A stretch of 64,000 nt of DNA from Myxococcaceae bacterium JPH2 (GCA_016458225.1 JAEMGR010000003.1:186001-250000), one strand, 5' to 3'. Shown: positions 34,712 through 46,503, numbered from the stretch's first letter. The notes: generated by a model from the letters alone, not told the origin. Translations and numbers: made by a program.

Positions 34712-35824
34712 TCAGCGCGTGCGGACCCGACCACCCGAGGGTCCGCCGTGGACATCCTCCAGGGCCTCGGTGACGGCCTGCACTTCCGCGCCGAGCTGCT
34801 CCACGCTCTGGCGCAGACCCGCGCCCGCCACGTCCGCGCCGGACGCATCCGCCGAGCGCACGCGCAGCACCTGCGCGTAGAGGTTCTCCAGCGTGTACGA
34901 CAGCCGCGTGTACTCGGCCTCCAGCCGGTCCGCGTCGACGCGCAGGTCCTCGCGCTGGCGACGCTGCGCATCCAGCGCGTTCAGCGCGCCCTGGAGCCGC
35001 GCGCGCACCACCTCGTCCGTCTCGGCGGCGAGCCGCGTGGTCAGCCGCTCGCGGTCCGCCGCCAGACGCTCGGCGTCCTCGGTCGTGAGGAGGGCGCGCA
35101 GCTCGTGCTCGCGGCGCACCAGCGCGTGGCAGCCCTCGCGCAGCGCCTGCACCGTGCGCTCGGGCGCGTGGACCACCTCGCGCAGCACCTCGGGCGCCGC
35201 GCGCAGCTCACCGAGCAGCTTGTCGCAGGTGGCATCCACGCGCGCCAGCCGAGGGTCCGCGGCCTTCGGCTCGGCCGGGCGCGGCGTGGCGACAGGAGCC
35301 GCGGCGGGCGTGGCGACTGGCGTGGGCTTTGTGACGACGGGCGCGGGCGGCGCGGCGACGGGCTCCTGGGTCTGCGCGGGCAGCGCGTCCCGCGTCGACT
35401 CGGGCGTGGTCTCTCCCGTGGGCTCGGGCACGGGGTCCGGCAGGTGCCGCGCGGCGCGGAGGAACAGGCCGAGCGCCACGAAGATGAGCCAGAACATGTC
35501 CCGGTCGCGCACCGCCATCAGCACGCACGCCACCGCGACGACCGTCAGCGCGCCCGCGACCAGCGGCTCGCGCTTCACGGGCGTGGACAGCGCGTTGCGC
35601 TCGGCGCGGCGCGCATCGCGCTTGGCCTGATGCCGCCACTTCTTGTCCCAGTGACGGCGCTCCTTGGCGGTGGGCAACCGGCCCATCTGCCGCACCCACG
35701 CCTCCAGGGCCGCGTCCTGCCGGGCCTGCCCCTCCCGCAGCGCCGTTTCCAGGCGGGTCAGCCGCTCATCCGTTGTCGTCGTGGGAGGGTTGGAAGAAGG
35801 CTCGGACGGAGAAGACGGAGGCAC
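34712..35824 (-). CDS. Membrane protein with C-terminal coiled coil, unknown
   Basis: 370 residues, GTG start at 35824 without a clear ribosome-binding site. Layout: a short helical, charged N-terminus (ERLTRLETALREGQARQDAA; KERRHWDKKWRHQAKRD), two close membrane helices (about 88-125, LVAGALTVVAVACVLMAV and DMFWLIFVALGLFL), a Pro/Ala/Val/Thr linker and a C-terminal coiled coil of about 170 residues. The helix hairpin plus coiled coil suggests an inner-membrane scaffold. No family recognised. Divergent from the HTH-type sigma54 activator. Confidence 0.7.
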   Translation of the reverse strand: MPPSSPSEPSSNPPTTTTDERLTRLETALREGQARQDAALEAWVRQMGRLPTAKERRHWDKKWRHQAKRDARRAERNALSTPVKREPLVAGALTVVAVACVLMAVRDRDMFWLIFVALGLFLRAARHLPDPVPEPTGETTPESTRDALPAQTQEPVAAPPAPVVTKPTPVATPAAAPVATPRPAEPKAADPRLARVDATCDKLLGELRAAPEVLREVVHAPERTVQALREGCHALVRREHELRALLTTEDAERLAADRERLTTRLAAETDEVVRARLQGALNALDAQRRQREDLRVDADRLEAEYTRLSYTLENLYAQVLRVRSADASGADVAGAGLRQSVEQLGAEVQAVTEALEDVHGGPSGGRVRTR

Positions 35825-35971
35825 GTGGTGACGCTAACAACTCTCCGAGGTGTTGAGGGAGTGATTCGCTCGGAGCCCCGCCCGCCCGGCATGCATGTCC
35901 ATTCGTTTGCAATCCCGAGGGGGCAGACACATTGAAGGGCGCGCGGCCGGGGGACGCGCAAGGGGACTGCC

Positions 35972-38881
<2,910 letters not shown>

Positions 38882-38952
38882 GCCCGGAGCCCGGCCCGCG
38901 ATGCGCTCCACCCTTTTCCCCACACCCCTGTGGGAAGCCTCGGGCCGAGGAA

Positions 38953-38993
38953 CACCCCAGGTCGGACAGGGGGGGAACCTCCGACCCGGGGTG
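38953..38993 (+). terminator. 14-bp hairpin downstream of the HTH-type activator
   Basis: CACCCCAGGTCGGA (38953-38966) pairs with TCCGACCCGGGGTG (38980-38993), 13 of 14 positions, with a 13-nt G-rich loop. It lies 71 bases after the regulator stop. Confidence 0.5.
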
Positions 38994-39066
38994 CAACGAC
39001 TGCTGCGTTCACGGCCTCGAAAAGACGCCCGCGGGTCGGCGAGGGGGGGGCACCGGCCCGGGGCAA

Positions 39067-39090
39067 GGAGGCGTCCAACATGACGCCTCC
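39067..39090 (+). other. Perfect 9-bp hairpin overlapping a ribosome-binding-like sequence
   Basis: GGAGGCGTC (39067-39075), loop CAACAT, then GACGCCTCC (39082-39090). The left arm includes AAGGAGG and the loop/right-arm border includes an ATG (39080), so a ribosome-binding site would be buried in the stem. It could equally be a terminator. Confidence 0.4.
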
Positions 39091-39311
39091 GAAATCCGTC
39101 ACGAAGCCAACACAGAGCATCTCGCGTGCCAGCGCGCGGAGCCCGCTTCCTCGCGTTTGGAAATCATCCCGTGCATCCAAACGCGGTCTCGGGAGCATCC
39201 GACCGGGCGTATCCGGATACGGTGGACCGTTCGCGGGGAGCAGGCGGGCTGATGGACGGCCCATCGCGAACGTGGCGGCACGCGGCGCGGGCATGCGTTA
39301 GTGCGGGCCCC

Positions 39312-40289
39312 ATGACGTTTCCCGCCTCGTCGCGTCGGTTCCGAGTCTTCAGCCATGCGGTGCTCGCCTACACCCTGGGCGTCATCCTCTGGGGCGCGTT
39401 CGTTCGGGCCACGGGCTCGGGGGCGGGCTGCGGCGCCCACTGGCCGGTGTGCAACGGCGAGGTGCTTCCTCGCGCGCCCACCCTGGCCACCGTCATCGAG
39501 TACACCCACCGACTGACGAGCGGCCTGGCCACCGTGCTGGCCGTGGCGCTGTGTGTCTGGGGCCTGCGCGCCCACGCCAAGGGCCACCCGGTGCGCCGCG
39601 CGGCGGTGATGTCGCTGGTGTTCATGCTGACCGAGGGCCTGGTGGGCGCGGGCCTCGTGCTGCTCGAGTACGTGGCGGACAACAAGTCCATGGGCCGCGC
39701 GGTGTGGATGGGCATCCACCTGGTCAACACGTTCCTCCTGGTGGGCGCGCAGACGCTGGTGGTGTGGTGGTCGGCGGGGCGCGCGCGCGCGACGTGGCGC
39801 GGACAGGGTTGGACGGGTGTGCTGTTGGCCGCGAGCGTGGTGGGGCTCCTGGTGCTCGGCGTGAGCGGCGCCGTGGCCGCCCTGGGCGACACCCTCTTCC
39901 CCGCGTCCAGCCTGGCCGAGGGCATTCGCCAGGACATGTCCGACACGGCGCACGTGCTGGTGCGGCGGCGGGTGCTGCATCCGTTGCTCGCGGTGGGCAT
40001 GGGCGCGCTGCTCGTGCTGGCCAGTCGCGTGGTCGCGCGGCTGCGGCCGTCGGCGGAGGTGCGGCGCGCGTCGATGCTGCTCGTCATCGTCTACGCGGCG
40101 CAGCTCTGCGCGGGCATGGTCAATCTGGTGTTGCTGGCGCCGGTGTGGATGCAGCTCGTGCACCTGCTGCTCGCGGACTTCGTGTGGATTGGCGTGGTGC
40201 GGCTGTGCGCGTCCGGGCTCGCGGTGGATGCGCCGGGCTACGACGCGAAGCAAGCGCCGGTGCTATCGGGCGTCGCCTCGCAGGCGTAG
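39312..40289 (+). CDS. ctaA: Heme A synthase (CtaA/Cox15)
   Basis: 325 residues from the ATG at 39312. Inner-membrane enzyme that oxidises the C8 methyl of heme O to make heme A for aa3-type oxidases. Eight hydrophobic helices in two four-helix halves. Heme-ligand histidines appear in IEYTHRLTSG, GIHLVNTFL, DTAHVLVRRRVLHPLL and QLVHLLLADFVW; CGAHWPVCNGEV gives the conserved extracytoplasmic cysteine pair. No ctaB or oxidase subunit lies next to it. The last 27 bases overlap the convergent transporter gene. Confidence 0.92.
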   Translation: MTFPASSRRFRVFSHAVLAYTLGVILWGAFVRATGSGAGCGAHWPVCNGEVLPRAPTLATVIEYTHRLTSGLATVLAVALCVWGLRAHAKGHPVRRAAVMSLVFMLTEGLVGAGLVLLEYVADNKSMGRAVWMGIHLVNTFLLVGAQTLVVWWSAGRARATWRGQGWTGVLLAASVVGLLVLGVSGAVAALGDTLFPASSLAEGIRQDMSDTAHVLVRRRVLHPLLAVGMGALLVLASRVVARLRPSAEVRRASMLLVIVYAAQLCAGMVNLVLLAPVWMQLVHLLLADFVWIGVVRLCASGLAVDAPGYDAKQAPVLSGVASQA

Positions 40290-41777
40290 TCCTCGGGGCA
40301 CCACCCCGCGCTCCACGAGTTCGAACACGCCACTGACGAGCAGGGCCAGCAGGGCCGCGGGCACCGCGCCCTCCAGAATCAACCCCACGTCATCCAGGCG
40401 GATGCCTGTGAGGATGGGCTGGCCATAGCCACCCGCGCCCACCAGCGCGCCCAGCGTGGCGGTGCCCACGTTGATGACCGCCGCGGTCTGGATGCCCGCG
40501 AGGATGGAAGGCGCGGCCAACGGCAGCTCGATGCGCCACAGCCTCGCGCGCGGCGGCAGGCCCAGCGCCTCGGCGGACTCGCGCAGCTCCCCCGGGATGC
40601 CCGAGAGCCCCGCGGTGGTGTTCCGCACGATGGGCAAGAGGCTGTAGAGGAACAGCGCCGCGATGGCCGGCCGCGAGCCGATGCCCAGCAGCGGAATCAT
40701 GAACACCAGCAGCGCCAGCGAGGGCACCGTCTGCACGATGCTGGTGAAGCCCAGCACGCCCTGCCCCAGCCGAGGCCGCCGCGACGCGAGCACCCCCAGC
40801 GGCACCGCGAGCGCGATGGCCGCCGCGAGCGACACCCCCACCAGGGACAAGTGCTCGCGAGTCCGCCGCCACACGCGCGAAACAGTCCCCTCATCGCGAA
40901 CCTTCGCCGCCACGCCCAGTCGGCTCGCGAGGAAGTCGGCGGACACGCGCGCCTCGGGCACGCGCTCCAATCGCGCACGGGCGTTGAGCGCCACCATGTC
41001 CTGCTCGGACAGGCGGCCTTCGAGCCGCAGCACCGCGTCCGCCACCCGCGGCTCCCGCTCCGCCCAGTCCGCGCGGTACACGAGCACGGCGTCGTAGGCC
41101 GGGAAGTGATGCAGGTCATCCTCCAGCACGCGCAGCCCGTACGCGGCGATCTCCGCGTCGGTCGAGTACAGGTCCGTCACGTCGATGGCGCCCGAGTCCA
41201 TGCCCCGGTACGCGAGGTCATGGTCGAGCCCGCGCACGTCGCGCTGCGGGAGCTGATAGCGCGTGCGCAACGCGGGCCAACCATCCGCGCGGTCCATGAA
41301 CTCGTTGCTGAAGCCCACCTTCAGCTCGGGGTGCTGGCGCAAGTCCGAGATGCGGCGGATGCCCAACCGCTCGGCCTCCGCCTCCTTCATGCCCAGGGCG
41401 TAGGTGTTGTTGAAGCCCAGCGGGCGGCTCATGCGCAGCCCCTCCTCGGCGAGCGCCTTCGCCAGCGCCGCGTCGTCCGCGAGGTGGCGGCGCGAGAAGA
41501 GCTCCTGCCGCAGCGTGCCGGTGTACTCCGGATAGATATCCAGTTCGCCTCGGCGCAGGGCCTCCCAGAGGACGGTGGTGCCGCCCAGCTCGCGCCGGTG
41601 CACGGCGTTGGCTCCCGCACCGCGCGCGAGCTGCGTCACCATCTCGCCCAGGAGCACGGACTCGGTGAACTTCTTCGAGCCCACTCGCACCGGAGGCCCG
41701 CCGCCCTCCGTCACCGACGCCTCCGTGCACGCCACGAGCACCAGCGCGGTGAGCAGTCCGCACCACACCGCCCTCAC
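40263..41777 (-). CDS. Osmoprotectant ABC transporter: binding protein fused to permease
   Basis: 504 residues, GTG start. The N-terminus has a lipoprotein-like signal (LTALVLVAC). A glycine-betaine/choline binding domain follows (about 28-285: VGSKKFTESVLLGEM, LDIYPEYTGTL, KVGFSNEFMDRADGW), then the permease (about 300-495) with the ABC-coupling loop around SAEALGLPPRARLWRIELPL. Fused binding-protein/permease subunits are known in OpuF/BilE transporters, where the permease part usually comes first; here the binding domain is N-terminal. Takes up compatible solutes together with the ATPase encoded just upstream. The start GTGA overlaps the ATPase stop, showing translational coupling. Confidence 0.9.
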   Translation of the reverse strand: MRAVWCGLLTALVLVACTEASVTEGGGPPVRVGSKKFTESVLLGEMVTQLARGAGANAVHRRELGGTTVLWEALRRGELDIYPEYTGTLRQELFSRRHLADDAALAKALAEEGLRMSRPLGFNNTYALGMKEAEAERLGIRRISDLRQHPELKVGFSNEFMDRADGWPALRTRYQLPQRDVRGLDHDLAYRGMDSGAIDVTDLYSTDAEIAAYGLRVLEDDLHHFPAYDAVLVYRADWAEREPRVADAVLRLEGRLSEQDMVALNARARLERVPEARVSADFLASRLGVAAKVRDEGTVSRVWRRTREHLSLVGVSLAAAIALAVPLGVLASRRPRLGQGVLGFTSIVQTVPSLALLVFMIPLLGIGSRPAIAALFLYSLLPIVRNTTAGLSGIPGELRESAEALGLPPRARLWRIELPLAAPSILAGIQTAAVINVGTATLGALVGAGGYGQPILTGIRLDDVGLILEGAVPAALLALLVSGVFELVERGVVPRGLRLRGDAR

Positions 41778-42538
41778 GACGCCACCTCGCCCCCAGGGAG
41801 CGGCAAGGGTCGCTGCGCCTGGATGAACCGCGTGACGAACGGATCCGCGGGCCGAGCCTCCAGCTCACGCAATGCCCCCTGCTGCACCACCTGCCCCTCG
41901 CGCATGAGCACGAGGTCGTCTCCCAGGAACGCCGCCTCCGCGAGGTCGTGCGTCACCAGCACCACCGTCTTGCGCAGGCGCGCGAAGATGCCGCGCAGGT
42001 CCGCTTGCAGCTCGTGGCGCACCAGCGGATCCAACGCCCCCAGCGGCTCATCCAACAGCAGCACGTCCGGATCCAACATCAGTGCGCGCATGAGCGCCAC
42101 GCGCTGCCGCTGTCCTCCCGAGAGCTGCGCCGGGTAGCGCGCCAGCGCCTCGGCGGGAAAGCGCGTCAGCTCCAAGAGCACGTCCAGGCGCTCACGCGTG
42201 CGCGCCGCGGGCCAGCGCAGGTGCTGAGCCATCAGCGTGACGTTGTGCGTGCCCGTGAGGTGAGGAAACAGCCCGCCGCCCTGGAGCGCGTAGCCCACGC
42301 GACGACGCAAGGCGAGCAGCGCCTCGCCGTCTTGGGGCAAAGGCTGACCCTCGAAGAGGACGCGACCTGTGTCCGGGCGCGACAGGCCGTTGAGCAAGCG
42401 CAGCAACGTGGACTTGCCGCAGCCACTGGGACCGAGGAGCACCGTGGTGCGGCCGGACGGCAGCCTCAGTGACAGCGGATGCAGTGCCCAGGTGGAGCCG
42501 AAGCGCTTGGACACGTCCTCCAGCTCGTACACGGGCAC
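41774..42538 (-). CDS. Osmoprotectant ABC transporter ATPase
   Basis: 254 residues, GTG start six bases after the upstream lipoprotein gene. Walker A GPSGCGKST, signature LSGGQRQRV, Walker B LLLDEPLGALD and switch His in LVTHDLAEA. Related to OpuCA/ProV but without the C-terminal CBS domains that sense ionic strength in many of them. Energises the fused binding-protein/permease subunit with which its stop codon overlaps. Confidence 0.9.
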   Translation of the reverse strand: MPVYELEDVSKRFGSTWALHPLSLRLPSGRTTVLLGPSGCGKSTLLRLLNGLSRPDTGRVLFEGQPLPQDGEALLALRRRVGYALQGGGLFPHLTGTHNVTLMAQHLRWPAARTRERLDVLLELTRFPAEALARYPAQLSGGQRQRVALMRALMLDPDVLLLDEPLGALDPLVRHELQADLRGIFARLRKTVVLVTHDLAEAAFLGDDLVLMREGQVVQQGALRELEARPADPFVTRFIQAQRPLPLPGGEVAS

Positions 42539-42544
42539 CGTCCT

Positions 42545-43510
42545 TCAGCGAGGGGTGAACACACCATTGCACGCAGCCGGAAAGCCCGGCGCGCTCGACG
42601 GGAAATCGCAGGCCGCGAAGAGCGCGCCGCCCTGCCACGTCACCTCGGCGGCCCACAGCACGCGCGCGCCCTGCGGCCCTGGCGTGGTGAAGCGGAAGCA
42701 GCGCGTGGGCCGCACCTCCAGCCGACAGTCCACCTCCTCCACGGGCCCCGAGCCGGGCAGCGCATCGTGCAGCTCCGCCACGCTCTGGTCGCGCCAGCGC
42801 GCGAGCCCCGTGGTGTTCTCGGTCGGAGCGAAGACGCTCCACGAGAACGTCGCATCCTCGCAGCGAATGCGCCCGGAGCGACTGGTGGAGCTGGCCAGAC
42901 GACAGCCGGGCGGCACCGTCAGCACGCGCCACGGCAGGCGCGGCGGCATCAGCAGCGCGGCGGGGTCCAACACATCGCCCTCGGGGTTGCCATGCGCGGC
43001 GAGGAACTCGAAGCGCTCCAGGCAGCGCGCCAGCTCCGCGCGGTCCGCCCCCGGAACGATGCAGCCGAGCTGACGACGCCGTCCCGCCAAGGGAGACACC
43101 ACCGTGACGTAGCCAGACGCGCGGCACGCACCATTCGGAGCACACGCGGCGAAGCGCAGCGCGGGCCACGACTCCCCTGCGAGCGGCAGCGACTCGCGCG
43201 ACTCCGTCAGCCCCGAGGCGCCGAGTCGCGCGATGACCCGAGAGCGAGCCTCCGCGAGCGCCTGCGCGGGCTCCAGGTCCTGACGCTCCTCCAACCACAG
43301 GGACATCCCCGCGCAGCGCCAGGTGCGGGACGTGGGACTGTCCGGCAGCGGCGTGCAGCCCGCGAACAGGTCGCGCGCACCAGGGACGAAGGGGCCCTCG
43401 GACGTGGCGCCGACGAGCGGCACCGCCGGGGGCGGAGGCGCGGGGGTGGCACAGGAGAGGAACAGCGCCGTCGCCAGCACTGCCCCCGTCATCCAGGCCC
43501 CGGTCCGCAT
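42545..43510 (-). CDS. Lipoprotein of unknown function, first gene of the osmoprotectant operon
   Basis: 321 residues from the ATG at 43510. Signal with lipobox-like ALFLSC and a Pro-rich spacer after the Cys. The mature part has several spaced cysteines (AGCTPLPD, RTWRCAG, AACAPNGACRAS, CRLASST, VDCRLEV) and no domain I can name. Six bases separate it from the ATPase gene, so it shares the transporter transcript. It might be an accessory envelope protein, or the linkage may be incidental. Confidence 0.7.
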   Translation of the reverse strand: MRTGAWMTGAVLATALFLSCATPAPPPPAVPLVGATSEGPFVPGARDLFAGCTPLPDSPTSRTWRCAGMSLWLEERQDLEPAQALAEARSRVIARLGASGLTESRESLPLAGESWPALRFAACAPNGACRASGYVTVVSPLAGRRRQLGCIVPGADRAELARCLERFEFLAAHGNPEGDVLDPAALLMPPRLPWRVLTVPPGCRLASSTSRSGRIRCEDATFSWSVFAPTENTTGLARWRDQSVAELHDALPGSGPVEEVDCRLEVRPTRCFRFTTPGPQGARVLWAAEVTWQGGALFAACDFPSSAPGFPAACNGVFTPR

Positions 43511-43588
43511 AAAGCCGGGATAGGCGCCGGGCCCGGGCCGCGTCAACCAGCCCGAGCCCCGGACGCCCACCGGACTACATCGCGAGGG

Positions 43589-44263
43589 CTACCGCATCAT
43601 CGAGCCCTTCATCTGCTTCTCGAGCTGCTTCGCCGTGCTCTCGTGGCTGTCCACCACGGTCTCGGTCTTGTTGAGCAGCGCGAGGAACGTGGCGTCGTTC
43701 TTGTACTCACGACGGCCGTCGTTCAGCAGCTCGCGCCCGTCCTTCTGGTCGTCCGCGATGCGCGACAAGAAGGCCTTGTCGAACTCCTTGCCCTGCTTGG
43801 CCTTCAGCTCGTTGATTTCCTTGCGGTCCTCGTCGATCTGCTTGCCCAGCTTCTCGCCGACGTTCTTCATCTTGTCGTTGTAGCCCTGCTGAGCGCCGGA
43901 GCCACCCACGCCCTCCTGATTGCCGGAGAGGTCCACCGTGTCGATTTCGATCTGCTTGCTCTGTGCCCAGGCCTTCAGGTCCGACTGATTGCTCTGGTGG
44001 TCCTGGAGCAATTGGCTGGCGAAGGCCTTCACTTGTGGATCCGTCGCCTGTTTCTCGGCCAGCTGTGCCAAGGCGATCTGCTTGGCGTTGAAGAGGGCCA
44101 GCTTGCCCACGTACTTCTCTCGCTTGGCGGCGGCTTCGCCCACTTGCTTGTCCTGCTTCATCATCTTGTCTTTGTCGTCCGCGTGCGCGACGACGCCGAC
44201 ACCGAGCACCCCCGTCATCATCGTGGCCAGGACGGCTCGCTTGCTCCACGTGTTCTTGCGCAT
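43589..44263 (-). CDS. DUF4142 periplasmic protein
   Basis: 224 residues from the ATG at 44263, with GGGAGG upstream. Signal peptide (TMMTGVLGVGVVAHA), then a ferritin-like helical bundle typical of DUF4142: YVGKLALFNAKQIALAQLAE, VKAFASQLLQDHQ, and the second half FDKAFLSRIADDQKDGRELL. Family members are induced by stress in several bacteria, with no known activity. The protein is unusually Lys/Gln/Asn-rich for this genome. It lies downstream of the flotillin gene with a strong hairpin between, so it is probably transcribed separately. Confidence 0.85.
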   Translation of the reverse strand: MRKNTWSKRAVLATMMTGVLGVGVVAHADDKDKMMKQDKQVGEAAAKREKYVGKLALFNAKQIALAQLAEKQATDPQVKAFASQLLQDHQSNQSDLKAWAQSKQIEIDTVDLSGNQEGVGGSGAQQGYNDKMKNVGEKLGKQIDEDRKEINELKAKQGKEFDKAFLSRIADDQKDGRELLNDGRREYKNDATFLALLNKTETVVDSHESTAKQLEKQMKGSMMR

Positions 44264-44343
44264 GTCTGCCTCCCATCGAGTGACGCCGAGGGAAGCTGGG
44301 AATGAGTGACGAGCCGCGGCAATCCGAGCCCGCCTGCCCGTCC

Positions 44344-44376
44344 CTCCCCACGGGGCAACGGAGCACCCGTGGGGAG
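44344..44376 (-). terminator. Perfect 11-bp hairpin after the flotillin gene
   Basis: CTCCCCACGGG (44344-44354) and CCCGTGGGGAG (44366-44376) with an 11-nt loop, 26 bases past the flotillin stop on the minus strand. Confidence 0.6.
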
Positions 44377-44402
44377 ACGCGCCCGGACACCACACCTCGG
44401 CG

Positions 44403-46355
44403 TTACAGCGCCTTGCGAGGCTCACCCGCCGACACGGCCGGTGGGCGAGCGGCCGGCGCGCCGTTCTTCACCGGCTCCTTCGCGGTCATCGGCAGGCCCT
44501 GCGTCGCCGCGAACATGCGCGCGAGCATCGCCTCGGCCAACCCGGACTGCCCGCCCTGGCCACCGCCCACCGCGATGTCCGGCACCAGCTTCACGCCGTG
44601 CTCGGCCAGCACCGTGGCGATCTGCATCGCGGTGTACGCCGCCGAGCCCAGCGCCTCCTGTCCCATGCGATACGCCTCCGCCTTCGCCAGACCCACCTGA
44701 CGCACGGCCTCCGCCTCCGCATGAGCCCGCGCGGCGCCCACGCGGCCCACCTGCTCGGCCTCCGCCTCCGCCTTCGCCAGGCCCACGCACTTGAGCGACT
44801 CGGCCTCCGCCTCCGAGCGGGCTCGCACGGACGCGGCCTCACCCTTGGCCGTCTCCACCTGCGCGCGCGCGTTCTGCTCGCAGATGCGCACCTGCTGCTC
44901 GCTGCGCACCACCTCCGACTGGATGTTCGCGATGGCCAGCTCGCGCTGGAGGTCCTGCCGCTTCACCTCCGCCTCGCGCTGCACCTCGTACGTGCGCTGA
45001 AGCTCCTCGGCGATCTTCCGGTCCGTCTGCGTCTTCATCAGCTCCGCGGGCGGCACGATGTCGCCAATCAGCGTGTCGATGCACTCGACGTCGTACTCCT
45101 GCAACGCCACCTGGATGGCGTCATAGGCCTGCTGCTGCCGAGCGCTGCGCGCCGACAGGAAGTCCAGCACCGTCACCTCCTGCGCCGAGTTGCGGAAGTA
45201 GTTGCCCACCACCGGCTGGAGCACGTGGTCCACCAGGTTCTGCATGCTGCCCACGCGCGAAATCACGCGCGGCGCGTTCTTGGCGCCAATGTGGATGATT
45301 TGGGACACGTCCAGGCTGAACCCGAAGCCATCCTTGCTGCGCACCAGGATGCTGGACAGCTGCGAGTCGTAGTGGTGCGCCTCCGTGCGGTTGGCCCAGT
45401 TGAGGACGATGTTCGTCGTGGGCACCAACTCCACCTTCATCACCCGCGTGTTGAGCGGATGCTTGCCGGGCAACAGCGGCTCCACCCAGACACCCTTGCG
45501 CCCGCGCTCCACCAGGTCGCCGTGCGTGAACGTGTCACCCGACACGTCCAGGTGCTCGCGCCCCACGTAGGACACCACGACGCCCACGTAGCCGATGGGA
45601 ATCTCCGTGAGCGAAATCAGCTCCACCTTCACGAACCACGGGTTGAGGTTCCACGCGCCCGCGAGCAGCACCTCCTCCTGCAAGCCTCGGCAACCGCCCG
45701 CGTCGATGAACGCCTGCGGACGCTGGAAGCTGTCGTGGTCCGGGATGATGGGACCGGCCATGTCACCCGCCGGCACCGGCCGACCATCGTTCGCCGTCAC
45801 GATGCCCACGCGGTCCGGCGGCACGTGGAACACGCGCAGCTCCGTGGGGTCCACGCCGTGCCGCTTGGCGTTGGCCACGGTCACCACGTCGAACAGCGCG
45901 GGGTTGATGCGGTACGTGCCCGCCGTGAGGATGGAGAGCTGACGGCCGCGCTCACCGCCGTGGTCGAGGAACGCCTCGGCGTCCTGGAAGCCATCGGACT
46001 CCACCGCGCGCCCCAGGAGCCGCTCGCCGGGCAGCGGCTGGCCGTCATTGGCCACCACCAGAGCGACCTCGCCCGGCGGCACCACGATGAGCGGCACGCG
46101 CGTCACCTTGTAGCGCCAGCGCCACAGCCCGAGGTGCCAACCCGGAGACAAGAGTCGCGCCTGATAACCCGCCTCGCCGCTGCGCGCGATGAGGCGCCCG
46201 GGAGGGAGCGCCGCGCCGAAGCGCTTGATGACCAGTCCGGACTCACCCTCGCCGATGACGACGCAGCCCACCTTGAACACGAGCCAGAGCAGCACCACTG
46301 GCACGCCCACCACCAGCCCGAGCAGCACCCCGTGGGACTCCATGAAGTCCAACAT
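44403..46355 (-). CDS. Flotillin-like SPFH/PHB-domain membrane protein
   Basis: 650 residues from the ATG at 46355, with AAGGAAGG upstream. One N-terminal membrane helix (about 9-31, VLLGLVVGVPVVLLWLVFKV). Repeated VPPGEVALVVANDGQPLPG / VPPDRVGIVTANDGRPVPAG segments precede the SPFH core. A long Ala/Glu-rich coiled coil (about 440-580, with RSEAEAESLKCVGLAKAEAEAE) and a Gly/Pro/Ala tail follow. Proteins of this kind form large oligomers organising membrane microdomains. A near-consensus sigma54 promoter lies in the upstream gap, and the divergent neighbour is a sigma54 activator. No NfeD partner is adjacent. Confidence 0.87.
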   Translation of the reverse strand: MLDFMESHGVLLGLVVGVPVVLLWLVFKVGCVVIGEGESGLVIKRFGAALPPGRLIARSGEAGYQARLLSPGWHLGLWRWRYKVTRVPLIVVPPGEVALVVANDGQPLPGERLLGRAVESDGFQDAEAFLDHGGERGRQLSILTAGTYRINPALFDVVTVANAKRHGVDPTELRVFHVPPDRVGIVTANDGRPVPAGDMAGPIIPDHDSFQRPQAFIDAGGCRGLQEEVLLAGAWNLNPWFVKVELISLTEIPIGYVGVVVSYVGREHLDVSGDTFTHGDLVERGRKGVWVEPLLPGKHPLNTRVMKVELVPTTNIVLNWANRTEAHHYDSQLSSILVRSKDGFGFSLDVSQIIHIGAKNAPRVISRVGSMQNLVDHVLQPVVGNYFRNSAQEVTVLDFLSARSARQQQAYDAIQVALQEYDVECIDTLIGDIVPPAELMKTQTDRKIAEELQRTYEVQREAEVKRQDLQRELAIANIQSEVVRSEQQVRICEQNARAQVETAKGEAASVRARSEAEAESLKCVGLAKAEAEAEQVGRVGAARAHAEAEAVRQVGLAKAEAYRMGQEALGSAAYTAMQIATVLAEHGVKLVPDIAVGGGQGGQSGLAEAMLARMFAATQGLPMTAKEPVKNGAPAARPPAVSAGEPRKAL

Positions 46356-46393
46356 CCGATGTGACCTTCCTTTCGAAGTCGCTTGCTCGTCAC

Positions 46394-46409
46394 TGCATCC
46401 ACCAGGCCA
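46394..46409 (-). promoter_or_regulatory. Sigma54 (-24/-12) promoter of the flotillin gene
   Basis: Minus-strand sequence TGGCCTGGTGGATGCA keeps TGGC, the G at position 7 and TGCA of the consensus TGGCACGNNNNTTGCA, with exact GG-to-GC spacing. Predicted start is about 28 bases before the ATG at 46355. Confidence 0.7.
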
Positions 46410-46503
46410 CACGCCAACCTGCTGGAATCACTCGAAATGGGTGGTAGGGCCTCGGGACGAAACCGAATTGGATTTCCGCGCGACCGGTGGTTGATTTCGG
46501 TGC

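Larger units (their letters stand above)
38882..39311. other. 430-bp gap with two hairpins and no convincing gene
   Basis: Holds two hairpins (listed separately), G-runs, and one 73-codon frame (39080-39301) that begins with an ATG after AAGGAGG but has poor third-position GC and an unremarkable basic product. The gap may carry the end of the regulator transcript and the promoter or leader of ctaA. Confidence 0.5.

Noticed and set aside
39080-39301. A 73-codon frame with a good ribosome-binding sequence before ctaA
   Set aside because: Third-position GC is far below that of the real genes and the product has no recognisable feature; kept only as a possible leader.
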